From NCBI RefSeq assembly GCF_900105495.1, contig NZ_FNTF01000002.1, positions 4,828,501 to 4,892,500 of the forward strand: a stretch of 64,000 nt of DNA, written 5' to 3'. Positions 26,052-35,159 of this stretch are shown here, one piece after another (position 1 is the stretch's first letter; each line of letters starts with the position of its first letter). Origin of the DNA: Pseudomonas frederiksbergensis. Lineage in GTDB: Bacteria > Pseudomonadota > Gammaproteobacteria > Pseudomonadales > Pseudomonadaceae. Under the pieces are notes generated by a model. It saw nothing but the letters and a program-made list of their open reading frames with translations. It ran no database searches and was not told the DNA's origin. The position numbers and the translations under genes were made by a program.

Positions 26052-28670
26052 ATGATCCAGTTGTCTCGCCGCCCTCAAATACTGCTCCTGCTGCTTTTTG
26101 CCATTTGGCCGCTTGGCACCTGGGCATCGGACTGGGTCGTCAGTGTGGATGAGCGCAACGGCCTGCCAATGCTGGAGCGTGGTGGCAGTCCGGTGTTCGT
26201 TACGACATTCTCGTTTTTTGGACCCAGCTGGGGCTGGACGTATTTGCACCCTGAATTCAAGGTAAACACCCCTTATCGATACTCCTTCGCGGGTAAAAAC
26301 AAAGCGCTGGATTTCGACTTGACTGCGCAGATTCAGAAGCAAGGCGAGCAAAAGCTGACCTGGAACTTTGCCCTGGATGCACGTAGTGGGAAGTCGGGCC
26401 TTTCAGGTGGTGGCATCGTCTTCACATTCGACCCCGCTCTGTTCGCTGGAGAAATGGGCGAGCCCACTTTGCTACCCGACAACCGCGGCTGGACCTGGGG
26501 CAATGCACAAGGGCGGCGCATCGAAATGCGCTTCGAGCCCGCACTGGAGAGCGTGTACTTTGAACCGGGCAGCAAATCCGAGGTGCGTGCTTTTCTCTAC
26601 AAGAACACGCTCAAACGTGGCCGCCAGGATTTCACGGCTACCTTGAGCGTTTCTGGTGATGTGACGGTCGGCCCAACCACAACCGAGCGCTTCGGGCTGT
26701 CGGACCCCAAGAGCTGGCCGACCGACAAGCTCGACTGGAAAACCTCGCCAGTCGACCTGTCCTTTCTCAACGCTCAGGAAAAACCTGCCGGCAAGCGCGG
26801 CTTCATCAAAGCCTCCGGTGAGCAACTGCAATTTGCCGACAACACTGTGGCGCGTTTCTGGGGCACCAACCTTTCGGCCTACTCGCTGTTCCTCACGTCA
26901 GACGATGCCATCAAGCTACAGGCCAAACGCCTGTCGGCACTGGGCTTCAATCTTGTACGACTGCACCACCATGACTCGCCATGGGTCTTCCCGAACATCT
27001 TTGGCGACGGCAGGATCACGCGCAGCACCCAGCAACTAAGCCCGGAATCGCTGAAAAAGATCGACTGGTGGATCAAGTGCCTGAAAGACGAAGGCATTTA
27101 TGTCTGGCTCGATCTGCACGTCCAGCGCGTCTTTACTGAAAAAGACAACATTTATGGCTTCGATGAATTGCCAAAAGAAGAACAGAACTACACCTATCTC
27201 AAGGGCTATTCCTATGTGAATCTCACCATTCAGAAAGCCATGAAGCGCTTTACCGAAGACTACCTGACCCATGTAAACAGCTATACCGGTCTCGCCTACA
27301 AAGATGACCCGGCGATTGCCGCCGTACTGATTACCAACGAAAACGACGTCACCAACCACTTTGGCAATGCCCTGCTGCCAGACAAGAATTTACCGAAACA
27401 CAACCGCATCTATATGGCCGAGGCCGAGGCTTTTGCCAAACAGCACAACCTGTCCGCAAACCAGACCTGGCGCTCCTGGGAGCCAGGCCCCTCCAAGATG
27501 TTCCTTAACGATCTGGAACGACGTTTCAACGTCGACATGATTCAACACTTGCGTGGTATAGGCGTGAAGGTCCCCATCGCCACGACCAGTAGCTGGGGTC
27601 GCAATGGCCTGAACTCCCTGCCGGCCCTTACCGCCGGGGACGTCATCGATGTCCATAGCTACGGGGGTTCGGGACAGATAGAGAAAAATCCGCACTACAG
27701 CGAAAGCATAGTGAACTGGATTGCCGCCGGCCAGGTCGTCGGCAAACCCTTGACCGTTACCGAGTGGAACAATGAGCCCTTCCCGACAGCAGACCGTCAC
27801 TCGCTGCCACTCTATATCGCCGGCACCGCCAGCCACCAAGGCTGGGATGCACTGATGCAATATGCCTATAGCCAAGAGCCAATGGGCGGCAACGGGATGA
27901 GTGCCAATAACTGGCATGCCTATAACGACCCTGCAATGCTGGCCACCCTGCCCGCCGCCGCTTTGCTTTATCGCCGTGCAGACGTTCGCGGAGCAACGAC
28001 GACCTACGTCTTCGCTCCGACGCCAGGCACTCTTTTCAATCAAATGATCACACCGGCCAGCTCTGCTTTCCTGCGTACAGCCATGGAGAAAGGCAAGCTG
28101 GAAATCGCGATGCCGCAGACACCGGAATTGCCTTGGTTGCAACAGAGCGTTATTCCACGCGGTGCACAGGAATTCCATGACCCTGACCAGTCGCTACTGG
28201 ACGCCAACACCAGCGAGTCCACGACCGACACCGGTGAGCTAAAGCGCAACTGGAAACAAGGCGTCTACACCATCAATACGCCGCGCACCCAGGCTGCGAC
28301 CGGCTGGATCGGCGGCGAGTCGATCAGCCTTGGCAACATCAAGATTCAAGTGAAGACTGCCAACGCCAGTGTGGCGGTGCAAAGCCTGGACGACTCACCT
28401 TTGGGTCAATCGCAGGATTTAATGATTTCGTTGGGCTCCCGTGCCATCCCCCAAGACGGCGACAAAATACCTTTTTACGTGGAGCCCCTCGAGGGCACGC
28501 TAACCATTCAGGCGCCGCAAGGCTTGACACTGTTTACCCACGGTATTCTGCGGCAAATGAAGAAACTGCCTGCGACCTACCTCGATGGCCGCTACACAAT
28601 CAAGCTCGACGGCTTACAGGCCTCAAACTGGTTGTTCTTGAAAAAGGACGTCACGCCAGCACAACCTTAG
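26052..28670 (+). CDS. Secreted glycoside hydrolase, cellulase-like clan A (GH5-type)
   Basis: The 872-residue protein starts at ATG 26052 (AGGTAG upstream) with a signal peptide that ends at GTWA. An N-terminal beta-rich region of about 270 residues is followed by a TIM-barrel: FWGTNLSAYSLF, LGFNLVRLHHHDSPW, the acid/base E430 in ITNENDVTN and the nucleophile E571 in VTEWNNEP. A C-terminal beta domain follows. The two catalytic Glu after strands 4 and 7 fit clan GH-A. Periplasmic glycosidases of EPS loci (PslG, for example) trim or release polymer during export; this is the likely role. It sits directly after the polymerase gene and ends before a convergent hairpin. Confidence 0.82.
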   Translation: MIQLSRRPQILLLLLFAIWPLGTWASDWVVSVDERNGLPMLERGGSPVFVTTFSFFGPSWGWTYLHPEFKVNTPYRYSFAGKNKALDFDLTAQIQKQGEQKLTWNFALDARSGKSGLSGGGIVFTFDPALFAGEMGEPTLLPDNRGWTWGNAQGRRIEMRFEPALESVYFEPGSKSEVRAFLYKNTLKRGRQDFTATLSVSGDVTVGPTTTERFGLSDPKSWPTDKLDWKTSPVDLSFLNAQEKPAGKRGFIKASGEQLQFADNTVARFWGTNLSAYSLFLTSDDAIKLQAKRLSALGFNLVRLHHHDSPWVFPNIFGDGRITRSTQQLSPESLKKIDWWIKCLKDEGIYVWLDLHVQRVFTEKDNIYGFDELPKEEQNYTYLKGYSYVNLTIQKAMKRFTEDYLTHVNSYTGLAYKDDPAIAAVLITNENDVTNHFGNALLPDKNLPKHNRIYMAEAEAFAKQHNLSANQTWRSWEPGPSKMFLNDLERRFNVDMIQHLRGIGVKVPIATTSSWGRNGLNSLPALTAGDVIDVHSYGGSGQIEKNPHYSESIVNWIAAGQVVGKPLTVTEWNNEPFPTADRHSLPLYIAGTASHQGWDALMQYAYSQEPMGGNGMSANNWHAYNDPAMLATLPAAALLYRRADVRGATTTYVFAPTPGTLFNQMITPASSAFLRTAMEKGKLEIAMPQTPELPWLQQSVIPRGAQEFHDPDQSLLDANTSESTTDTGELKRNWKQGVYTINTPRTQAATGWIGGESISLGNIKIQVKTANASVAVQSLDDSPLGQSQDLMISLGSRAIPQDGDKIPFYVEPLEGTLTIQAPQGLTLFTHGILRQMKKLPATYLDGRYTIKLDGLQASNWLFLKKDVTPAQP

Positions 28671-28694
28671 GCGCCGTAACCGGCCTCAACCTGA

Positions 28695-28718
28695 GAACAA
28701 CGCCTTGCGGCGTTGTTC
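28695..28718. terminator. Hairpin between convergent genes
   Basis: GAACAACGCC and GGCGTTGTTC form a perfect ten-base stem with a TTGC loop, in the 60-bp gap between the glycosidase and the leftward phosphoethanolamine-transferase-like gene. No long T run follows on either side, so termination strength is uncertain. Confidence 0.55.
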
Positions 28719-28730
28719 AACGAGGGGTAT

Positions 28731-30377
28731 TTAAAGAGCGTCAAAATCAAACGATGGAACATAGCCTGCGCCGAGTAAATGCGGACATTTCGACGAAACG
28801 AAATCATCACTTGATAAATCATCCGAACTTTTATACCTGTTCGTAAAAACCCCGGTGATATTTAAAAGCGTATGGGGCAAGGACGATATGCTGATTTTCT
28901 GACTTTCTCTTTCCTTCAGCTTTAAAAATTTGAGCGATTGCTGGTTTGAAACATTCTCGGACGCCCAGATAAACGCCGAAACCGGAAGATCATATTTATT
29001 GCCAATCCCGTGACCCAACAACCCTCGACTGTCATCCATCATGTTTTCGCCATGATCTGATGAGTAAAACAAGACGGATGGTTTTTTGCTCGACTTCAAC
29101 TGATCAATAATCGTACTCAACAACCAGTCTGTATACAAAATACTATTATCATATTCTGCAGTGATCTTGTCTTTGAAGCTGCTTGTTGCCGGCTTGAATT
29201 GATCGAAGCTTTCCGGGTATCGGCGTGAATACTCGAAATGGCTTCCCTTGACATGAATGAATATGGCTTTCTTTTCCGTTTCGTTTTTATTGAGTATTTT
29301 TTCATATTCCGACATCAACGCCCCATCATAACTTCTCTCAAAGTATTGACGGTATTGTGCCTCGGCGGCTATTTGTGGAATTATTCCGCCAAAACTATCA
29401 ACTTCCTGCACCGACAACCAATAGGTCATGTACCCGGCCGCCCGATATATACTCACCAACGATTTCGTTGACGCAATGGAGTCCCAATCCGATATAGGCT
29501 CAAGGCTCAGCATTGAAGGCACGGCGAACGAGGTGTATGGGGCTGTCGTACAGATCTTATTAAACTTGAAAATGCCCGCCTGCTTACCAAGATTCGGAGT
29601 TGTGTCCTTGTCATAACCGTAGAGGGACCAGTTGTGCGGCCGCGATGACTCACCGATTACAAAAACAATGGTTTCTATAGTTGACTGATCCGATAGGCTG
29701 GTTATTTTTACGTCAGATTCCCGACGACGTTTGATGAGCTTCTCCGTCCCAAAATACAAGTTTGCAGTAAGGGTAATTTGCGACAAATAACCTACTGGCG
29801 TGCTTTGATCTTTTGCAAGGAGGTCCATGACTGCAGACTTCCCGAAAGAGTTAAGCTGAACGGTTTTATAAAAATACGCCCCATACCCTGCGATCAAGGC
29901 GCTAATAGCCAAAACAAAAACACCTTTGCTCTTATATAATTTGCGTTTATGCAGGCCTATTAATCCAGCCCCATAGCACAGTATGAAAATCATCAAAACG
30001 ATACTGATGGGTCGCCAATAGGTCGGCAGGAATTCGCTTGCTTCCTGGAAGTTCGTCAAGCCAATAAACAGATAGGCAGCCGTTAATCTTGAGTTGAAGT
30101 TCAAAACCAAAAATAGATCAATAGCTGCTACCAAATAGAATGGCAGTAGAATGAGGTGAACCTTGAATTGATTGGAGGAAATAAATCTGATTGCCAAAAG
30201 CCACAACACCGACATGCCAAGGGTGTAAAAGACTAACAAATCAATTTTAGAGTACTGATAGCTTGTCAGCGTTCTAACCACCAAGGGTGAAAGCAAATAT
30301 GACCACAACACTAAATTTGGCCATTCTGCTTTTAATATTTTTAATAAACCATCGATAATTTTGGCAGAATTTTTCAT
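28731..30377 (-). CDS. Phosphoethanolamine transferase-like alkaline-phosphatase superfamily protein
   Basis: The 548-residue protein has about five N-terminal membrane helices and a periplasmic sulfatase-fold domain. Motifs are VIGESSRPHNWSLYGYDKDT (metal-binding Glu), the nucleophile region TTAPYTSFAVPSMLS (Thr) and SSDHGENMMDD. This is the EptA/CptA/OpgE type, which moves phosphoethanolamine from phosphatidylethanolamine to lipid A, core or glucan. In an EPS locus it may decorate the polymer. The gene is clearly richer in A+T than its neighbours and its protein is rich in K, I, N and S, suggesting separate acquisition. It is convergent with the glycosidase and divergent from galE. Confidence 0.85.
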   Translation of the reverse strand: MKNSAKIIDGLLKILKAEWPNLVLWSYLLSPLVVRTLTSYQYSKIDLLVFYTLGMSVLWLLAIRFISSNQFKVHLILLPFYLVAAIDLFLVLNFNSRLTAAYLFIGLTNFQEASEFLPTYWRPISIVLMIFILCYGAGLIGLHKRKLYKSKGVFVLAISALIAGYGAYFYKTVQLNSFGKSAVMDLLAKDQSTPVGYLSQITLTANLYFGTEKLIKRRRESDVKITSLSDQSTIETIVFVIGESSRPHNWSLYGYDKDTTPNLGKQAGIFKFNKICTTAPYTSFAVPSMLSLEPISDWDSIASTKSLVSIYRAAGYMTYWLSVQEVDSFGGIIPQIAAEAQYRQYFERSYDGALMSEYEKILNKNETEKKAIFIHVKGSHFEYSRRYPESFDQFKPATSSFKDKITAEYDNSILYTDWLLSTIIDQLKSSKKPSVLFYSSDHGENMMDDSRGLLGHGIGNKYDLPVSAFIWASENVSNQQSLKFLKLKERESQKISISSLPHTLLNITGVFTNRYKSSDDLSSDDFVSSKCPHLLGAGYVPSFDFDAL

Positions 30378-30621
30378 TGGTAATTATTCCCGCAGGATGC
30401 CCATATGCCTCCTCAGAGGGTAGCTCCAATTGGCGTACTCGCTGCATTACGTTCAAAAATACTCCCTCGTTTGGTGCTCCAGACGTAGCGAGCTGCAAGG
30501 TTTGGCGCTGTGCATCCTTGGCATGCAGGAGCAAATGAAGAAGCTGTTTGCGACCTGCCTTGATTGCCGCTATACAATCATTTGAGCTCACAGCAAAGCG
30601 CCCAGGAAATCGGAGATCAGG

Positions 30622-31599
30622 ATGAAATTTTTGGTGGTGGGTGGCGCGGGTTATATTGGCTCGCACATGGTGAAGCAGCTACTGAGCGCAGGTCACGATC
30701 TTGTGGTGGCAGACAATTTCTCAACGGGTTATCGCAGCGCGTTGAGAGGCGGGACATTGGTCGAACTGGACATAGCCGACGAACAGGCACTGGATGTCCT
30801 GTTTGCGAGACACCACTTTGATGCTGTGTTCCACTTCGCCTCCTTTATACAGGTGGGCGAATCTGTCGCTGAACCTGCCAAGTACTATCAAAACAACTTC
30901 ACCGCCACCCTGACGCTGCTCCAGGCGATGGTTCGCGCCGGGGTTAAAAACTTCATTTTTTCCTCTACCGCCGCCGTCTACGGTGACCCGGTGTATGTAC
31001 CGATAGACGAAGAGCATCCCAAGGCAGCGATCAACCCTTATGGGCGCAGCAAGTGGATGGTGGAGCAGATGCTAGAAGATTTCGATCGTGCATACGGGCT
31101 GAAATCTGTCTGCCTGCGCTACTTCAACGCCGCCGGAGCAGACCCTGAAGGACAGTTAGGTGAACGCCATGAACCGGAAACCCACCTGCTGCCCCTGATC
31201 CTGCAAGCAGCCTCGGGACGGCGCGCAACCATCACCGTCTACGGCTGTGATTACGACACACCTGACGGTACTTGCATCCGCGACTACGTCCACGTTGTCG
31301 ACCTCGTTGCCGCTCACGCGCTTGCCTTGGATTATCTGCTGGCAGGCGGTGCAAGCACGGCGTTCAACCTCGGTAACGGTCAAGGTTTCTCAGTACAGCA
31401 AGTGATCGATACCGCGCGCTACGTGACCGGCCAGGCTATATCTGTCAGCGCAGCGCCACGTCGCGCGGGCGATCCACCCCGCCTGGTGGCCGATCCCCGC
31501 AGGGCCAACACATTACTTGGCTGGCACCCGCAATTTGGCTCACTTGAACAGATAGTGGCGCATGCCTGGAGCTGGGAGCAGAAGTACCCTTGGCACTGA
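30622..31599 (+). CDS. galE: UDP-glucose 4-epimerase
   Basis: The 325-residue protein has the Rossmann motif VVGGAGYIGSHMVKQLLSAG, VVADNFSTGYRSAL, the SSTAAVYG strand with the catalytic Ser/Thr, YGRSKWMVE (Y-x-x-x-K) and RYFNAAGADPEG. CIRDYVHVVDL completes the GalE pattern. It interconverts UDP-glucose and UDP-galactose in the cytoplasm, providing UDP-galactose (or UDP-GalNAc, in variants) for the EPS. GGAGATCAGG lies just upstream of ATG 30622. It ends 44 bp from the convergent kinase gene. Confidence 0.95.
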   Translation: MKFLVVGGAGYIGSHMVKQLLSAGHDLVVADNFSTGYRSALRGGTLVELDIADEQALDVLFARHHFDAVFHFASFIQVGESVAEPAKYYQNNFTATLTLLQAMVRAGVKNFIFSSTAAVYGDPVYVPIDEEHPKAAINPYGRSKWMVEQMLEDFDRAYGLKSVCLRYFNAAGADPEGQLGERHEPETHLLPLILQAASGRRATITVYGCDYDTPDGTCIRDYVHVVDLVAAHALALDYLLAGGASTAFNLGNGQGFSVQQVIDTARYVTGQAISVSAAPRRAGDPPRLVADPRRANTLLGWHPQFGSLEQIVAHAWSWEQKYPWH

Positions 31600-31601
31600 G
31601 C

Positions 31602-31626
31602 GTCGGCGCCAGCCGATAGCGCCGAC
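31602..31626. terminator. Convergent hairpin between galE and the kinase gene
   Basis: GTCGGCGC at 31602-31609 pairs with GCGCCGAC at 31619-31626. It lies between two converging genes and lacks a long T run. Confidence 0.5.
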
Positions 31627-31643
31627 CTCGTGCGGATGATGCT

Positions 31644-32432
31644 CTAGTAGTAAGAGCGGTTTTCAGGCTCGGCTTTGTTCAACACCGTACCAATCAGGTT
31701 GGCTGTGCCAAGATGATGCAGACTTTCCTCGATCTCTTTCTTGCTGTTCAATCCATTAGCGACAACGAGCAGGACGCAGTCGAACCTGGGCAGGACGTTA
31801 ATCACATCATCCGAACTCAACAACGGCGGCAAGTCGAAAATCACGATGCGTGAGTTGTAGCGCTCGCGCAGATCAGCAATCAAATGGCTCACTGCAGGCG
31901 ATGACAACACTTCGGTGGAAAGAGGAATCGGCTCGCGCGTAGGCAGGACTACAAAGCGCGGCAAAGTCGGGTTGACCAGTACCTCTTGCAGTTCAGCTTC
32001 ATCTGCCAACAATTCATTAAGCGATTTATCCATCGGCAGTCCCAGATATTCACCCACCTTCGGACGACGCAAGTCGAAGTCCACCAGCAACGCCGTCTTG
32101 GTGGTGTGATGCGCAATACTCATCGCCAGGTTTATAGCCAACACCGTCTTGCCTGCCTCCGGGGTCGGCGAGGTGATGGCGAGCGTGCGCCAACCATTTT
32201 CCTCCATGATTTTCAGCACTTGTGTACGCAGTAGATCGAATGCTCCGCCCACATTCGAATTTTTGTTGTAAGCCACAATTCGGTTGCGCTCAAGGTGACC
32301 CGGTCGCAAAGGTACAACCTTGGTTTGCACATAACTGAGCGCATTCAGACTTGTTGATTGCGCGGTCGGTGTCATGGCTTTTGACGAGGTCTGTTGCTCG
32401 GCTTTTTCGGTATCAGAATTGATTATTTCCAT
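31644..32432 (-). CDS. CpsD/CapB-type bacterial tyrosine kinase of the EPS system
   Basis: The 262-residue protein is a stand-alone BY-kinase domain: Walker A TSPTPEAGKTVLAINLA, Walker A' LLVDFDLRRPKVG and Walker B VIFDLPPLLSSDD. It ends in a very short tyrosine tail (ENRSYY), with only two Tyr where Wzc-type kinases have five to seven. The Wzz-like membrane partner is the separate gene 11 bp upstream, so the kinase and co-polymerase are split, as in Gram-positive and some exosortase-associated EPS systems. It probably controls polymerisation and export by phosphorylation cycling. AAGGAATATAGCC precedes the start. Confidence 0.92.
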   Translation of the reverse strand: MEIINSDTEKAEQQTSSKAMTPTAQSTSLNALSYVQTKVVPLRPGHLERNRIVAYNKNSNVGGAFDLLRTQVLKIMEENGWRTLAITSPTPEAGKTVLAINLAMSIAHHTTKTALLVDFDLRRPKVGEYLGLPMDKSLNELLADEAELQEVLVNPTLPRFVVLPTREPIPLSTEVLSSPAVSHLIADLRERYNSRIVIFDLPPLLSSDDVINVLPRFDCVLLVVANGLNSKKEIEESLHHLGTANLIGTVLNKAEPENRSYY

Positions 32433-32443
32433 GGCTATATTCC

Positions 32444-34003
32444 TTATGCAAACCGGCCCAAAGCTTTAAATATCAGAAGATCCAGAGGCATATAGAGGAA
32501 GTGCAAGAGCACCAGAAAGATCGCGAGTATTGCGACTCCACAGACGATCGATAGCATTCGCCACTTCCTGCGGCGTGCCAGTTCGGCCTTGGTGTGAATG
32601 TAAGGAATGGAAACCAGTACGCGTCTACCCAGCACGCTGGCCAAGGCCTGGGCACCGCGTACACGCTGACTCATCATCTCGAGGAGCATCACCAGCGCGC
32701 CGGCACCCACCGGGGCAAGCAAGAAACCCATGGCAACCACTTTTTTACGGTTCGGCCGTACCGGTTTTTCGGGCATCAGCGGTGATTCCAGAAGAACGAA
32801 ACGCTCGGCTTTGTTCTCCTGCTCCAGGCTTTCTGAAATTTTCGCACTCATTTCCTTGGTGCGAATTTCCTCATATTTTTTACGAGCATTATCATGGTCA
32901 CGCATCACCGTGACCAAGCCGCGCTCGATTTGCGGCGTCTCAATAATTTGTGCCTCGTATTCGGCTATTTTTCCGAGTATTTGCTGCTTTTGATCGGCCA
33001 GCGACTTGATCCGTGCTTCGGCTGCGGAGATCCGCGCCTGAGCCCTGGCAACGTCCAGATTGACCGAAGCTGATGCGCCAGCGCCTTTGCCGGCCTGAAG
33101 TGCAGCAATTTTGCGCTTGACGGCACGCACGTCGGGGTGGGCTTGCGTATACAGCGACTGCAAGCGGATGTACTCCGCTTTGAGGCTAGCCAGATCCTGT
33201 GGTTTATCAGCAGCCGTACCGAGTGCTCCAGGCCTGGTCGCTAGCCCGGCATTCGCGGCGGAAAGCTCCAATTCATTGAAACGCAACTCCTCACGGGCAG
33301 TCTTGTAGTCACGGTCGATCTCCTTCAGCTCGGTTTCGGCGCGCGTCAACATGTTCATGCGCAGCTCTTGATGCTCGGGCAGCGCGTTGCTGTGTGCCTG
33401 CTTGAAGTCCGCCAGCCGATTCTCAAGGGTTTCCAGTTCCACCCTCAGTTTGTCCGCTTCCTGCGTCAGGAACTCTGTGGTTTCACTGGCGCGTTCGGTG
33501 CGCTGCTTGATGTTTTCATCCAGAAACAGCGTCACCAGCTCCTTGGCAACTTTGTTCGCAATCTCTGGCTGGCGGTGCTCAAAGGAAAGACGGAAAGCAA
33601 TCGTCACCTCTCCGCGCCCCTTGACGGCAGCACTGACGAGGGAGACCACAATCGCATTGCGCATTTCTTCGATCTTCTCGGTAACGGTCAGTTGCCGACT
33701 TTGCGAAGCAAAAAGATTGTATTTGTTGATGATCCCTTCCAGATGCTCACGGGTCATCACGCGCTGGCGAATGACTTCGATACGCTCATCGGCAAAGGTA
33801 TTGTTGTTGGCCGCCACCAGGTCTGGCGAAATCTGCTGAGACTCCACCAGTATCGTGCCGGATGACTCATAGGTAGGCGGGAGAGAGATTGCTACCGCTA
33901 CGCAAACGCCGAGTATGACCACGAAACTCACGATCAACAGCAGGGCGTGGTGCTTGATGATAGCTAGGTAGTCGTTGAACGACATTTCGTATTCAGTGGC
34001 CAT
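32444..34003 (-). CDS. Polysaccharide co-polymerase, Wzz/GNVR chain-length determinant
   Basis: The 519-residue protein has an N-terminal membrane helix (residues ~20-42) after MATEYEMSFNDYLAIIKHH, a long periplasmic part with coiled-coil heptads (residues ~170-400), a GNVR-type segment near ESLEQENKAERF, and a proline-rich motif EKPVRPNRKKVV before the second helix. A C-terminal cytoplasmic part with a third hydrophobic stretch follows. ATG 34003 is favoured over GTG 34012. It would bridge inner membrane and periplasm, set chain length and recruit the separate kinase. Confidence 0.92.
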   Translation of the reverse strand: MATEYEMSFNDYLAIIKHHALLLIVSFVVILGVCVAVAISLPPTYESSGTILVESQQISPDLVAANNNTFADERIEVIRQRVMTREHLEGIINKYNLFASQSRQLTVTEKIEEMRNAIVVSLVSAAVKGRGEVTIAFRLSFEHRQPEIANKVAKELVTLFLDENIKQRTERASETTEFLTQEADKLRVELETLENRLADFKQAHSNALPEHQELRMNMLTRAETELKEIDRDYKTAREELRFNELELSAANAGLATRPGALGTAADKPQDLASLKAEYIRLQSLYTQAHPDVRAVKRKIAALQAGKGAGASASVNLDVARAQARISAAEARIKSLADQKQQILGKIAEYEAQIIETPQIERGLVTVMRDHDNARKKYEEIRTKEMSAKISESLEQENKAERFVLLESPLMPEKPVRPNRKKVVAMGFLLAPVGAGALVMLLEMMSQRVRGAQALASVLGRRVLVSIPYIHTKAELARRRKWRMLSIVCGVAILAIFLVLLHFLYMPLDLLIFKALGRFA

Positions 34004-34023
34004 ATTTCTCACACAGCTGAATG

Positions 34024-35139
34024 TCAGAGACCGGGATAACTATAAGTCAGCGTCAGCCCGACTACGTTTGCAGTGGCATCCGGCAAGCCATCTTGCTGGC
34101 GTTGTTTGTATGTGTAGGATAGGCGGGCAATCCAAAAAGGCGAGAGTTCTTGGCTAAACCAGGCACCGTAATTTTGCAGGGTATTAGGCGTCCGGCCTTT
34201 GGCGTCTTGCCAGGAAGCATCGAAACCGGTGCGTCGGGTCTCGTCGATCGAATAGCTCCATGAACCTCTCAGGGCATCAACCTCGACGAAACCACCGTCG
34301 CCACTGGCGAGCGTGCTGCGACTGGCATCGATGCTGGTATCAATACGCTCACCGGCATATTGCAGCAATAAACCGCCCTGGCCTTTTGGGCCGCTATCTG
34401 TGCCGGAGACTTGGTTGAGACCCACGTAAGCCGTCCCCCTTAGCCGCTCGGAGAATTGGACATTCAAGCCGGTCGTAGGGGTGTAGCTGTTTGAGGAAGC
34501 CACCGCAGAACCCTCCTCCGGCTCATAGCGCCTCACGCCAAGACGGGTGAACAGCTCGACCTGCTCACTCCACGCATAGTTCCAGCTGAAGCGGGTTGCC
34601 AGCTCGTCATAGTCGGTCAGTGAATCAATATCGTAAGTGACATGAGTGTAGTCAGTTTCGTTAACCAGGGTACTTCGCTCGCTGAGAGCAGTGCTCCAGT
34701 TGCCGCCCACCAAATACATCTTTTGCGTGCCATCAGAGGCAACTACGCCGGTTTCCTGGACCACCGTGGAAAGCGTAGAGTTTTCTTCATACCTCGCCAC
34801 AAGCCCAAAAGCCCCCGTTTCGGTCTCGCGCTGCCACCCCAACCTTAATCTGGGATCTTCACGGTCCGAAACGATCGACGTATCCGACGAACGCACGATA
34901 TTCACCCCCAGACCGAACCGGTACTCATCCGGCCCGGAAGTACCCACAAGGCTGTAATCGGGGGCGATGATGGTACGAGTCACCCCTTCCTCATCACTCG
35001 TGAGCAGCAGTGGGTTGCTGTCGTACTCGACCGTCGAAGGCACGGCTATAGCTGATTGCCAAGTAGCAGCAGAGGCCATGTCCGAACACGACAAAGCCAG
35101 GATTGCCGTCGCAACCCCGGTAGTTCGAAATCCAAGCAA
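34024..35139 (-). CDS. Outer-membrane beta-barrel of the EPS exporter (PF10082-like, VpsM/Wzp type)
   Basis: The 371-residue protein has a signal peptide ending at MASA and then alternating beta-strand sequence through to a C-terminal aromatic strand (VVGLTLTYSYPGL). The opening STVEYDSNPLLLTSDEEG is typical of the beta-barrel proteins found in EPS and exosortase loci. TTG 35139 is chosen as the start because AAGGA lies 5-9 bases upstream; TTG 35157 would begin 2 bp after the OPX stop. Together with the short OPX protein it probably forms the outer-membrane exit for the polymer, as proposed for VpsM/VpsN and the myxobacterial Wzp barrels. Confidence 0.82.
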   Translation of the reverse strand: MLGFRTTGVATAILALSCSDMASAATWQSAIAVPSTVEYDSNPLLLTSDEEGVTRTIIAPDYSLVGTSGPDEYRFGLGVNIVRSSDTSIVSDREDPRLRLGWQRETETGAFGLVARYEENSTLSTVVQETGVVASDGTQKMYLVGGNWSTALSERSTLVNETDYTHVTYDIDSLTDYDELATRFSWNYAWSEQVELFTRLGVRRYEPEEGSAVASSNSYTPTTGLNVQFSERLRGTAYVGLNQVSGTDSGPKGQGGLLLQYAGERIDTSIDASRSTLASGDGGFVEVDALRGSWSYSIDETRRTGFDASWQDAKGRTPNTLQNYGAWFSQELSPFWIARLSYTYKQRQQDGLPDATANVVGLTLTYSYPGL

Positions 35140-35159
35140 GATAATCCTTAGTGCCAAGG

